Assembly (NCBI GenBank): GCA_964549635.1
Contig: CAZJVJ010000007.1
Coordinates: 19,394-83,393 of the forward strand
DNA: 64,000 nt
DNA from: VGNY01 sp964549635
GTDB lineage: Bacteria; Chloroflexota; Dehalococcoidia; GIF9; UBA5629
Reading direction: 5' to 3'
The translations under genes and the position numbers were made by a program. The notes under the pieces were generated by a model that did no database searches, was not told where the DNA came from, and saw only the letters and a list, made by a program, of their open reading frames with translations. Positions 43,564 to 51,700 of this stretch are shown piece by piece. Every line of letters starts with the position of its first letter. The first letter of the stretch is position 1.

Positions 43564-44793
43564 TCATGCCCTCGAACTATTTTTAATTTTTGCCTTATAT
43601 TCGTCGCCAAAATATTGTAGACTATCGACCACAGAATTTGGTGCTGCCTGTCCCAGACCGCATAAAGACGCTAGCATCATAGTATCGGACAGTTCACGTA
43701 ATATTGCTAAATCTTTATCATCACCATGCCCCTGGGCAATGCGCTCTAAGATACTACACAAAAGAAGGGTACCTTCTCGGCATGGGACGCACTTCCCACA
43801 GGACTCTTCAGCAAAAAATTCCATATTTTTCCATACCACCTCTACTATATCTCTATCGCTGTTGAACACTAGCACGGCACCAGCCCCCAGACATCCTTCA
43901 AAAGCGAGCGGTGTATCAAGTTTTTCGGCAGGATACAGTCTTCCTGAGGCTCCCCCTATCTGGACTGCTTTAACATTCCTAGCCTGGGCCAGGCCCTCCA
44001 CCAGCTCCCTAACAGGACTGCCCATTGTTAGTTCATATATACCTGGCTTCTCCACATCGCCTGATACTGAAAAGACTTTAGTGCCTTTGCTCTGTTGTGT
44101 GCCTATCTGGCTGAACCAATTTGCGCCATTGAGTATGATGTGTGGGATATTTGCTAAAGTTTCTACATTATTTATGATTGTTGGTTTTTGCCACAAGCCT
44201 CGCTCAGGTGGGAACGGAGGTCTGTAACGCACCTCACCTCGTTTCCCCTCTATTGATTCCATTAGTGCCGACTCTTCACCGCATACATAGGCGCCTGCCC
44301 CTTCCCGAACCTCGATATCGAAATCAAATGTGGTACCATTTTTCCAGTTCAAAAACCCACGTTGCTTAGCTTGTGAAATAGCGTTTTCCAGCAAATCTCG
44401 GAAGCAATGATATTCAGCACGCAGATAAATGTAGCCCTTTTTTGCTCCTATGGCATAGCCAGCTATGGCCATGCCCTCGACAATCTGAAAGGGGTCCCCC
44501 TGGATTATGTAGCTATCCTTGAAGGTGCCGACCTCGCCTTCATCAGCGTTGCAGATGACAAATCTCTCCGGCTGTGGCGACTTGCTTGCTAGTTCCCACT
44601 TGAGGCCGGTAGGAAACCCTGCACCTCCCCTTCCCCGTAAGCCTGAGTTCCTCACCTCCTGCACTACCTGCTGTGGGCTCATTTGAGTACAGGCCTTTTC
44701 CAGGGCCTTAAAGCCATCTCTAGCCAGATAAGTATCTATGTCTCTTGGGTTGATGTATCCGCAGTTCTTCAGAACGATTTGTTTTTCAGGCAT
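43564..44793 (-). CDS. nuoF: NuoF/HoxF-like NADH-binding flavoprotein (copy 2)
   Basis: 409 aa, the short NuoF form without N- or C-terminal ferredoxin extensions, so different from copy 1. FMN/NAD motifs GRGGAGFPTG and NADEGEVGTFKD, the SLBB region, and the 4Fe-4S site ESCGKCVPCREGT with LCGLGQAAPN are complete. GGAG lies upstream of ATG44793. It takes electrons from NAD(P)H and passes them through NuoE/HoxU-like clusters. The metV start lies 4 bases downstream, so the reductase is the likely acceptor. Confidence 0.94.
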   Translation of the reverse strand: MPEKQIVLKNCGYINPRDIDTYLARDGFKALEKACTQMSPQQVVQEVRNSGLRGRGGAGFPTGLKWELASKSPQPERFVICNADEGEVGTFKDSYIIQGDPFQIVEGMAIAGYAIGAKKGYIYLRAEYHCFRDLLENAISQAKQRGFLNWKNGTTFDFDIEVREGAGAYVCGEESALMESIEGKRGEVRYRPPFPPERGLWQKPTIINNVETLANIPHIILNGANWFSQIGTQQSKGTKVFSVSGDVEKPGIYELTMGSPVRELVEGLAQARNVKAVQIGGASGRLYPAEKLDTPLAFEGCLGAGAVLVFNSDRDIVEVVWKNMEFFAEESCGKCVPCREGTLLLCSILERIAQGHGDDKDLAILRELSDTMMLASLCGLGQAAPNSVVDSLQYFGDEYKAKIKNSSRA

Positions 44794-44826
44794 ACTAGTT
44801 TTCTCCTGGAAATATCCCTGTCAGAA

Positions 44827-45276
44827 CTATTTATTGTAACTGCTCAATATTGCCCTGACCTTTTCCGCATTGAGGCTATTGTAGACTTTGTCATTTATCA
44901 TCATAGCCGGAGCATGGTCACAATTGCCTATGCAGTTAACTAATTGCAGAGTAAATTGCCTGTCACGTGTCGTCTCGCCTGGCCTGATACCAAGTTGTTC
45001 CTCTATCACTTTAATGACTGACTGATAGTTCCTTAGCCAGCAAGTTGTACTTTTGCAGACCCTTATCACATTCAGTCCGATAGGCTGAGCGCTTAGAAAG
45101 GAATAGAAAGTCACCACTCCGTATATTTCACCAATCGATACGCCCCAGAGCGAAGCAATGTCTTTTATTATTTGTGGAGATAGATATCCGTGCCTTTCCT
45201 GTACTTCCTTTATGAAAGAGAGCAAATCATTGTGACTCTTATAGTGGGCACAAGCTTCTTTGAGAGCCTGGTTCAT
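44827..45276 (-). CDS. nuoE: NuoE/HoxE-like [2Fe-2S] subunit (copy 2)
   Basis: 149 aa. [2Fe-2S] ligands C74-x4-C79 and C115-x3-C119 in the thioredoxin-like fold, with the usual helical N-terminus (FIKEVQERHGYLSPQII) and GEIYGVVTFYSF. Adjacent start codons TTG45282, ATG45279 and ATG45276 are all in frame; 45276 has GAGG at the best distance (7 bases). It is located between the HoxU-like gene (40 bases upstream) and nuoF (33 bases downstream). Confidence 0.92.
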   Translation of the reverse strand: MNQALKEACAHYKSHNDLLSFIKEVQERHGYLSPQIIKDIASLWGVSIGEIYGVVTFYSFLSAQPIGLNVIRVCKSTTCWLRNYQSVIKVIEEQLGIRPGETTRDRQFTLQLVNCIGNCDHAPAMMINDKVYNSLNAEKVRAILSSYNK

Positions 45277-45316
45277 CATCAAGCCTCGCTTTCTTGTTTT
45301 TTGACGTCATCAACGA

Positions 45317-45997
45317 TTAACCTTTAATGATGAGTGGCTTTTCTGGCGTTGTCTTGAACCGTTTTTCTCTCCGGGTAAGCGCACCTACAGGACAAAATGA
45401 TACACAAACATCGCATTCCCGGCACACTTCTTTATTTAGTGGTTCATCAACATCGACTATGATTTTAGACCAGTGACCTCTGTAGCCAACTGCATAAATG
45501 TTTTCCTTTTTTATTTCCCGGCAAGCTTTCACACAACGGAAACAGAGGACACATTTTGAAAGGTCACGGATTACATAGGGGTTTTCGTCTTCTACCTGGT
45601 AAAAGCGTTTCCTGCTTCTGAAACGTGGTATACCTATATCAAGGTCAGCAGCTAACACTCTCAACTCACAAATGCTAGCTTTGTCACAGACTAGACAGAA
45701 ATCGGGATGGGTAGATAGTAGCAGTTCCACAATCATCTTGCGAGCACTAATGACTTTTGGAGAGTGTGTTTTTATCACCATGTTTGGAGCAACCGGGGTA
45801 TGACAGGAAGCCACTAAAGTGCGCGAGCCTTCTACCTCGACCACACAAAGGCGACAAGCTCCCGTATACGTTAATTCACGGTGATAGCAAAGTGTGGGTA
45901 TAGTAATTCCATTTTCCTTGGCTAGTTCTAGAATGGTCATACCCGGTTTGGCTTCTACTTGTTTGTCATTTAGAGTCAAAGTAATACTATTAACCAT
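45317..45997 (-). CDS. HoxU/NuoG-N-like multi-cluster ferredoxin subunit
   Basis: 226 aa, the size of HoxU and of the N-terminus of NuoG or HndD, without any catalytic C-terminal domain. [2Fe-2S] ligands C37, C48, C51 and C65; the distal site H97-x3-C101-x2-C104-x5-C110 (HPDFCLVCDKASIC); and two 4Fe-4S motifs (CVLCFRCVKAC and CRECDVCVSFCP) near residues 150-205. It gathers electrons from NuoE/NuoF and should wire them to MetV. First gene of the operon, with a consensus promoter and an overlapping inverted repeat upstream. Confidence 0.92.
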   Translation of the reverse strand: MVNSITLTLNDKQVEAKPGMTILELAKENGITIPTLCYHRELTYTGACRLCVVEVEGSRTLVASCHTPVAPNMVIKTHSPKVISARKMIVELLLSTHPDFCLVCDKASICELRVLAADLDIGIPRFRSRKRFYQVEDENPYVIRDLSKCVLCFRCVKACREIKKENIYAVGYRGHWSKIIVDVDEPLNKEVCRECDVCVSFCPVGALTRREKRFKTTPEKPLIIKG

Positions 45998-46033
45998 CTT
46001 CAGCCTTCTTCAAGGTTTTTTGGGCCGGCGTTC

Positions 46034-46062
46034 ATTTTAAGCTGTAATGGCTAATATGTCAA
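46034..46062 (-). promoter_or_regulatory. Consensus promoter of the HoxU-NuoEF-MetVF operon
   Basis: On the minus strand TTGACA (complement of 46057-46062), exactly 17 bases, TAAAAT (complement of 46034-46039), 37 bases before the ATG at 45997. Confidence 0.65.
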
Positions 46063-46087
46063 CACCGCGGGTAGACAGAGTGTTGAC
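46058..46087. promoter_or_regulatory. Inverted repeat overlapping the -35 box, candidate operator
   Basis: GTCAACAC (46058-46065), 14 bases, GTGTTGAC (46080-46087): perfect 8-bp arms. The left arm includes five bases of the operon's -35 box, so a bound dimer would block RNA polymerase. The regulator is unknown. Confidence 0.5.
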
Positions 46088-46282
46088 CGAATCATCCATG
46101 GGGTTATCAATCATCGCAATCTTGGAACGAGAAGCTTTTAATTGAATTTACACAACGAACTTGACGTTACCGAAGCGCTTTCCAATTGTTTTGTCGTCCT
46201 CACCTTGTCTTGGTGAGACATAAGAAGTGTAAATGTTGAAAGATGGAAAAGTGGCTGGGTGGCTGAACGTGTATGGCTTGTT
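46088..46282. other. Divergent intergenic region, no gene seen
   Basis: The stretch between the HoxU operon control region and the glyS promoter holds no supported gene. A short hairpin CTCACC-TTGTCTT-GGTGAG is at 46199-46217. I looked for a T-box leader (AGGGTGG-ACCGCG core and terminator) ahead of glyS and found none. A minus-strand open frame here has no ribosome binding site. Confidence 0.6.
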
Positions 46283-46311
46283 TTGACACTGGAACATAAA
46301 GTTGGTAAGCT
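46283..46311 (+). promoter_or_regulatory. Possible promoter for glyS
   Basis: TTGACA (46283-46288), 17 bases, TAAGCT (46306-46311), a weak -10, 27 bases before the TTG start at 46339. Confidence 0.4.
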
Positions 46312-46338
46312 TGGTTTAAGTTCCTGAGGAGGTTGAAA

Positions 46339-47700
46339 TTGCCTGAGGAAAAGAGCAAAGTGGATATGGAGAAGATTGTCTCGTTGTGCAAGCGACGAGG
46401 CTTTATCTTTCCCAGCAGTGAAATCTATGGAGGACTGAGTAGTTGTTGGGATTACGGCCCGCTGGGTGTGGAACTGAAGCGGAATATTAAAAATGCTTGG
46501 TGGCGAGCGGTGGTGCAGGAAAGGGATGACATGGTTGGTCTGGATGCTGGCATAATGATGCATCCCCTGATCTGGGTAGCCAGCGGCCATGTGGAAGGCT
46601 TTTCTGACCCACTGGTAGAGTGCAAGGTCTGTCATCTGCGGTGGCGGGCTACCGATTTGACTGATACTAGCTGCCCCGATTGCAGCGGAGAACTTACTGA
46701 GCCAAGGTTGTTCAATTTAATGTTCAAGACTTTTATGGGACCCGTGGAAGATGAGGCAGCTGTCGTCTATCTGCGGCCCGAGACAGCACAGGGCATTTTT
46801 GTCAATTTCGATAATGTGCTGGCCAGTTCCCGGAAAAAACTGCCTTTCGGCATTGCCCAGATAGGCAAGGCGTTCCGTAACGAAATCACCACCGGCAATT
46901 TTATCTTCAGAACTCGGGAATTCGAGCAGATGGAAATTGAGTATTTCGTTAAACCGGGGACTGACAAGCAGTGGTTTGATTACTGGGTGCAGGAACGCTT
47001 TAACTGGTACTTGAATCTGGGCATAAAGCGGGAGAACCTGCGTCTGCGCCAGCACAGTAAGGATGAGCTGGCTCATTATGCAAAGGACTGCTATGACATT
47101 GAATATCTATTTCCCATGGGTTGGGCAGAACTGGAAGGTATAGCCAACCGGGGTGACTTTGATTTGGTACAGCACTCCAAATGTAGCGGGAAGGATTTAA
47201 GCTACTTTGATGAGGAGAGCGGTGAGCGCTATGTGCCTTATGTCATCGAGCCATCGGCCGGTGTTGATCGCTCAGCCCTCGCTTTCCTTATCGATGCATA
47301 TGATGAAGAAGTAGTAGAAGGTGAGACCAGGGTGGTTTTGCATCTCCACCGCGAGCTGGCGCCGATTAAAGTGGCTATCCTGCCTTTGAGCAGAAATGAA
47401 AGGCTGGTGCCTTTGGCCAGAGAGGTGTATGCCGAACTTCGGCGCCATTTCATGACGCAATACGATGATGCCCAGAGTATAGGCAGGCGTTACCGTCGCC
47501 AGGACGAGATCGGTACCCCATTCTGTATTACTGTCGATTTTCAATCGCTGGAGGACGGTGAGGTTACTATTCGGGAACGTGATAGTATGGCGCAGATTAG
47601 GCTGCCGATAAAAGAGCTGGTAAAGACCTTGCAGGCTAAGTTGTGCGGCGAACCTTTTGATACCCAGCCGCTGTGGGCAACCAGAAGGTCTGCCGGTTAG
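46339..47700 (+). CDS. glyS: Glycyl-tRNA synthetase, dimeric (alpha2) type
   Basis: 453-aa class II synthetase of the eukaryote/archaea-like alpha2 type that charges tRNA-Gly. Class II motifs: RRGFIFPSSEIYGG with the catalytic domain start, CKVCHLRWRATD with DTSCPDCSG as a zinc site, FRNEITTGNFIFRTREFEQMEIE (motif 2 region, about 182-204), and GVDRSALAFL (motif 3). The C-terminal anticodon domain (LAPIKVAILPL) is complete. The start is taken as TTG46339, six bases after GAGGAGG; ATG46366 is the first ATG in frame but would cut conserved residues. Confidence 0.93.
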   Translation: MPEEKSKVDMEKIVSLCKRRGFIFPSSEIYGGLSSCWDYGPLGVELKRNIKNAWWRAVVQERDDMVGLDAGIMMHPLIWVASGHVEGFSDPLVECKVCHLRWRATDLTDTSCPDCSGELTEPRLFNLMFKTFMGPVEDEAAVVYLRPETAQGIFVNFDNVLASSRKKLPFGIAQIGKAFRNEITTGNFIFRTREFEQMEIEYFVKPGTDKQWFDYWVQERFNWYLNLGIKRENLRLRQHSKDELAHYAKDCYDIEYLFPMGWAELEGIANRGDFDLVQHSKCSGKDLSYFDEESGERYVPYVIEPSAGVDRSALAFLIDAYDEEVVEGETRVVLHLHRELAPIKVAILPLSRNERLVPLAREVYAELRRHFMTQYDDAQSIGRRYRRQDEIGTPFCITVDFQSLEDGEVTIRERDSMAQIRLPIKELVKTLQAKLCGEPFDTQPLWATRRSAG

Positions 47701-47829
47701 TAACCTCTGAAGTTTATGTATTCGGTAACAGGCAGCTGGGGCGTGAAGAAGTGTATAAGAACTACCCGGTTCTAGCAGGTTTGTGGTGAGGTATGGGCAT
47801 AGAGTTACAGCAAAATTTGGAAGAAGACC

Positions 47830-49923
47830 ATGAAAAATAGTATGAAAGTTAGATTCGGTCTGAGATCGAAAATTCTTATCGCCTTTTTGGCTTTATCCTT
47901 TACCTCGCTGGGTATCCTCAGTTTGCTGTCATTCCGTACTATTTATGAGGTGAGTCATCTTGTTCAAGAGAACAGCATCAACATGGGACAGGAGGTGGCA
48001 CGTCAGAGTATAGCTGCTTTAGAAGACCTGGGCAGGAGGTTAGTGCAACGGCGGGCACTGAATGTTGCCAGTGAGATAGAGCTTTTCATGCGGTATCATC
48101 CGGGTTTGAGTGTTTCCGAACTTGTAGGGGATGAGGAATTGCAAGAGATCGCTGTTCAGCGTGTGGGGCTAACCGGATATACGATGGTGTATGACAAGGA
48201 AGGCACGGTCTATTTCCATTATGACCCCAGGATGATAGGTGTAAACCTGCGCAGAGTAGGCGGTGAGCCTGTTTACTACATGTCTATTGTAGAAAGGAGC
48301 TTTTTAGGGGAAGCCTCAGGCTACTATGAATGGCCAGATGAAAAAGGGAAGGTGAGGACAAAATATATGCATTCTGTACCCGTGGAAGGGGAAGGGCTTG
48401 TGGTGGCTGCATCCACCTATATCGATGAATATTCAGCGCCAGCGGCCGAGCTAGAAAATGAAATAGCGGCTACAGTCCGGGCTACAAGTAAGTATATAGA
48501 TGAGCAGTTGAGAAAGGCGCAGCTGATTTTTACCATAGTTTTTGGCGGCATGATTTTTGTTGCCGCTGTGGTGATATTTTTACTGGCAAGGGCGATCACT
48601 AGACCAATTCTGGCTGTGGCTAAAGGTGCTGAAGTCATCGCGAAGGGCAAACTGGATTACAGCATTATGGCTGAGACCGGCGATGAAATTCAATATCTGG
48701 CTGAACGGTTCAATGAAATGGCTAAGGCTTTAAAGGAATCTTACACTGATTTGGAGCGCAAAGTTGAGGAGCGGACCAGACGGGAACGACAGCGTGCGGA
48801 GCAGTTGCGCGCCATAAACGAAGTCAGTCGTAAGATTAGCTCGGTTGTGAGACTTGATGAGTTACTGCCGTACGTGGGTAATCTTTTACGTGAGGCCTTC
48901 AATTATTATAACGTCAATATCTTTCTACTGGAGCCTAGTTCCGGCAGGCTTGTGCTGAAAGCGTTGTGCTTGAGTGGGCAGAAGGGGGTTATACCTGTAG
49001 GTGTGCCTCTGGAGGTGGATGATGAGAGTATAGTCGGCTGGGTAGCCCAAACGGGCGAGCCAATTCTAGCCAATGATGTGAGTGCCGACCCCCGATACCG
49101 TAGCGTTGAGGCATTGAGAGACACCAGGGCCGAGCTTGCCGTACCGGTTAAAATTGGGAATAAAGTCCTCGGGGTTCTTGATATCGAGAGTACAGAAGCC
49201 GATGCCTTTGGTGAGGCTGACTTATTCACCGCTCAGACATTGGCTGACCAGCTGGCTGTGGCTATTGAGAATGCCCGCCTTTACGAAGAAACACGGCAGA
49301 TTGCTGTTATGGAGGAGCGCAATCGAATAGCCAGGGAAATCCACGACACGCTGGCTCAAGGGTTCAGCGGCATTATTCTTCAGCTTGAAGCAGCAGAACA
49401 AGCGCTGAGCAGTGACATTTCAGCAGTGGAGCGGCATCTGAACCAGGCTAGAAGTCTGGCGCGGAAGAGCCTGGCCGAAGCTCGACGCTCTGTGTGGAAT
49501 TTGCGCCCTCAGGCCTTGGAGCACCTTCCGCTTGACGAGGCTTTGCGCCAGGAGGTAGATAAATTCGCCCAGAATACAGGTACAAAGGCTTCATTCAACG
49601 TCTTCGGAGATAGACGTGATTTGCCTCCGGAGGTGGAGGCAGGGCTGTTGCGCATTTGCCAGGAATCTCTCACCAATGTAGGGAAGCATGCTAAGGCTAC
49701 CGAGGTTAGTGTAACTCTGAATTTCGAAGAGTCAGAAGTGGAGCTGAAAGTTAGCGACAACGGTGTTGGCTTTAGACAGCGGGCTTCAGCTAACAAAAAA
49801 CGGCGGGATACCTTCGGACTGATAAGCATGCGTGAGCGCGCTCGCGGTTTAGGGGGAACATTTGAAATCCAGAGTAAAAAAGGACAAGGAACTCTAGTAA
49901 GGGTAGTAGTTCCTGTCAGTTAG
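47830..49923 (+). CDS. Cache-HAMP-GAF sensor histidine kinase (NarX/DegS class)
   Basis: 697 aa. Membrane helix 1 at about 15-35, an extracytoplasmic Cache-type sensor (GYTMVYDKEGTVYFHYDP, typical of ligand-binding Cache domains), membrane helix 2 at about 233-255, HAMP (about 256-308), a coiled coil, GAF (about 340-480), HisKA_3 with the phospho-acceptor in RIAREIHDTLAQGF, and HATPase_c with LTNVGKHAKA and DNGVGF. It autophosphorylates in response to an outside small molecule. The partner response regulator follows 16 bases later. Confidence 0.93.
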   Translation: MKNSMKVRFGLRSKILIAFLALSFTSLGILSLLSFRTIYEVSHLVQENSINMGQEVARQSIAALEDLGRRLVQRRALNVASEIELFMRYHPGLSVSELVGDEELQEIAVQRVGLTGYTMVYDKEGTVYFHYDPRMIGVNLRRVGGEPVYYMSIVERSFLGEASGYYEWPDEKGKVRTKYMHSVPVEGEGLVVAASTYIDEYSAPAAELENEIAATVRATSKYIDEQLRKAQLIFTIVFGGMIFVAAVVIFLLARAITRPILAVAKGAEVIAKGKLDYSIMAETGDEIQYLAERFNEMAKALKESYTDLERKVEERTRRERQRAEQLRAINEVSRKISSVVRLDELLPYVGNLLREAFNYYNVNIFLLEPSSGRLVLKALCLSGQKGVIPVGVPLEVDDESIVGWVAQTGEPILANDVSADPRYRSVEALRDTRAELAVPVKIGNKVLGVLDIESTEADAFGEADLFTAQTLADQLAVAIENARLYEETRQIAVMEERNRIAREIHDTLAQGFSGIILQLEAAEQALSSDISAVERHLNQARSLARKSLAEARRSVWNLRPQALEHLPLDEALRQEVDKFAQNTGTKASFNVFGDRRDLPPEVEAGLLRICQESLTNVGKHAKATEVSVTLNFEESEVELKVSDNGVGFRQRASANKKRRDTFGLISMRERARGLGGTFEIQSKKGQGTLVRVVVPVS

Positions 49924-49939
49924 AATTAGGAGGTGTTTG

Positions 49940-50590
49940 GTGGAAGCTATAAAGATTAAGATTTTAATCGCTGATGACCACCCTGTAGTTAGAGAGGGAT
50001 TGCTCTCGATGCTGAGCAGAGAATCCGATTTTGACGTAGTGGGAGAAGCCAAGGACGGTGTGGAGACAGTTCAAAAGGTCAAGGAGTTAAAACCTGATGT
50101 GGTACTAATGGATCTTCGAATGCCTGAGATGGATGGGGTTGAGGCTATGCGTCAAATTAAGACAACAATGCCTGATGTCAAATTCATAATCCTTACCACC
50201 TTCAGTGATGATGAATATATTTTTAGCGGCATTCAGGCTGGTGCACGCGCTTATCTCCTAAAGGATGCACCGAGAGAGGAACTGTTCAAGGCAATAAGGG
50301 CTGTTTATCGCGGCGAGTCACTCATTCAGCCGGTAGTGGCCTCAAAACTACTTGACCGCTTTACGGAGCTCTCTCGCAGAGCACCATCTGGTGAGGAATT
50401 ATCCGAGAGAGAGCTTGAGATATTACAGCTTGTGGCCAAGGGTGCAGCCAATAAGGAAATCAGTGCCCGCCTATCCATTTCGCAGAGTACGGTTAAGACA
50501 CATATAAGTAGTATCTTTCAGAAGCTAGGGGTGAACGACCGAACAGAGGCGGTCACTCAAGCTCTTAAGCGGGGCTTAATACGACTTTAG
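49940..50590 (+). CDS. NarL/FixJ-family response regulator
   Basis: 216 aa. Receiver domain with the acidic pair in ILIADDHPVVREG, phospho-Asp in DVVLMDLRMPEMDG, Thr in ILTTFSDDE and Lys in YLLKDAPREEL; LuxR-type helix-turn-helix at the C-terminus (LSERELEILQLVAKGAANKEI and STVKTHISSIFQKLGV). It starts at GTG49940, six bases after AGGAGG; TTG49937 is less likely. It is cognate to the upstream kinase by adjacency. Confidence 0.94.
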   Translation: MEAIKIKILIADDHPVVREGLLSMLSRESDFDVVGEAKDGVETVQKVKELKPDVVLMDLRMPEMDGVEAMRQIKTTMPDVKFIILTTFSDDEYIFSGIQAGARAYLLKDAPREELFKAIRAVYRGESLIQPVVASKLLDRFTELSRRAPSGEELSERELEILQLVAKGAANKEISARLSISQSTVKTHISSIFQKLGVNDRTEAVTQALKRGLIRL

Positions 50591-50750
50591 TCATACTAAA
50601 GTATGAGTTAGCATCGACGAAAAGACCGATCGCGGGGTCATCCATTTTCAGACCACAAAATTGACCAATTTCCCGATTGTATGGTCGAGCTAAGCAGGTA
50701 CACTAAAGTCTAGCGTTAACCGCAATTGATTTTTTATAAGAGGCATACAG

Positions 50751-51143
50751 GTGGAAAAGATAAGAGTTATGATAGTTGACGACAACGAAGTAGTGAGGGA
50801 AGGACTCAAGAGCATTCTTGAGCCGCAGGAGGATATAGATGTGGTTGGGGAGGCTATTGATGGTCTGGATGCGGTGGCGAAGGCAGAAAAACTAAATCCG
50901 GATGTTATTTTGATGGATGCCCATATGCCGGGTATAGATGGCACGGAGGCGACACGACGTATCAAGAGAAGCATGCCAGACGTTAAAATATTGTTCCTGA
51001 CCGTTTACGGTGATTATGTTGGTTCAGCGCTTGACGCCGGCGCAAGTTGGTATTTGACCAAGGACTGCAGACGGCAGGACTTGATGGAGGCTATCAGGGT
51101 TTTGGCCCGAAGCAGCCGGGCCAATGCAAAACCGGCTAGGTAA
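50751..51143 (+). CDS. Stand-alone receiver-domain protein
   Basis: 130 aa, a receiver domain only: IVDDNEVVREG, VILMDAHMPGIDG with the phospho-Asp, LFLTVYGD and YLTKDCRRQDL. The sequence is clearly related to the receiver of the preceding regulator but stops after the domain with a short basic tail (SSRANAKPAR), so it has no DNA-binding output. It starts at GTG50751 with GAGG upstream. It may act as a phosphate sink or diguanylate-like adaptor for the same kinase; this is inference. A deleted paralogue is the alternative. Confidence 0.9.
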   Translation: MEKIRVMIVDDNEVVREGLKSILEPQEDIDVVGEAIDGLDAVAKAEKLNPDVILMDAHMPGIDGTEATRRIKRSMPDVKILFLTVYGDYVGSALDAGASWYLTKDCRRQDLMEAIRVLARSSRANAKPAR

Positions 51144-51223
51144 AACCCCCAGAGTTCAAGAACTGGAAGTTCTTAACTACAACTTTAAGCGGCCATCTTT
51201 TTTCTGTTTTTTGTTCCCCGGGG

Positions 51224-51251
51224 TTGAATTGTGATTTAAATCTGCTAGAAT
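51224..51251 (+). promoter_or_regulatory. Sigma70-type promoter for the GYD gene
   Basis: TTGAAT (51224-51229), 16 bases, TAGAAT (51246-51251), 60 bases before ATG51312. Confidence 0.45.
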
Positions 51252-51311
51252 TGAGATATAGGCTTCAGGGGGTAAATCCTAGATCTCAAATATCTTGAGG
51301 AGGTGGAAACG

Positions 51312-51599
51312 ATGGCGATTTATGTGATGCTAACAACTCTCACCGATGAAGGTAGAAAGACCATAAAGGATAAGCCGGAGCGGATAAAGGAGGTCAACAA
51401 AGAAGTTGAGGCTATGGGGGTTAAAGTGCTGGCCCAATACGCGCTGCTTGGCCCCTATGATTTTGTAAACATCCTGGAGGCTCCGAACAATCAAGCTGTC
51501 AGTAAAGTAGCCATAGAATTAGGAGCCAGAGGTACTTTGCAGACTATGACCATGGCTGCTGTTGATGTTGATAGCTTTATAGCAAATCTGAAGAAATGA
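51312..51599 (+). CDS. GYD-domain protein
   Basis: 95-aa ferredoxin-like alpha/beta protein of the GYD family: MAIYVMLTTLTDEGRKTIKDKPERI, then VLAQYALLGPYDFVNILEAP, the position of the family's G-Y/P-D motif, and a C-terminal TMAAVDVDSFIANL. Function of the family is unknown; members resemble small-molecule-binding RAM/ACT-type folds. GAGGAGG is 8 bases upstream of ATG51312. Monocistronic. Confidence 0.85.
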   Translation: MAIYVMLTTLTDEGRKTIKDKPERIKEVNKEVEAMGVKVLAQYALLGPYDFVNILEAPNNQAVSKVAIELGARGTLQTMTMAAVDVDSFIANLKK

Positions 51600-51700
51600 G
51601 TCATAGTTAAACCCGCTTTTACCCCTGAAGCCTGTATTTTACCTTCATTTTCAGTCAGTACCTTTTCATGGCTGCATATATTAGAGCTGGTATAGGCCTT

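Noticed and set aside
46012..46338. Possible T-box riboswitch ahead of glycyl-tRNA synthetase.
   Set aside because: The conserved T-box core and terminator/antiterminator pair could not be found; only unrelated palindromes and promoters are present.
46138..46635. 165-codon minus-strand open frame in front of and inside glyS.
   Set aside because: No ribosome binding site, mostly antisense to glyS, and no family resemblance.
50590..50606. Short palindrome (CATACT-AA-AGTATG) after the response-regulator stop.
   Set aside because: Only six base pairs with a two-base loop and no T-run; too weak to call a terminator or operator.
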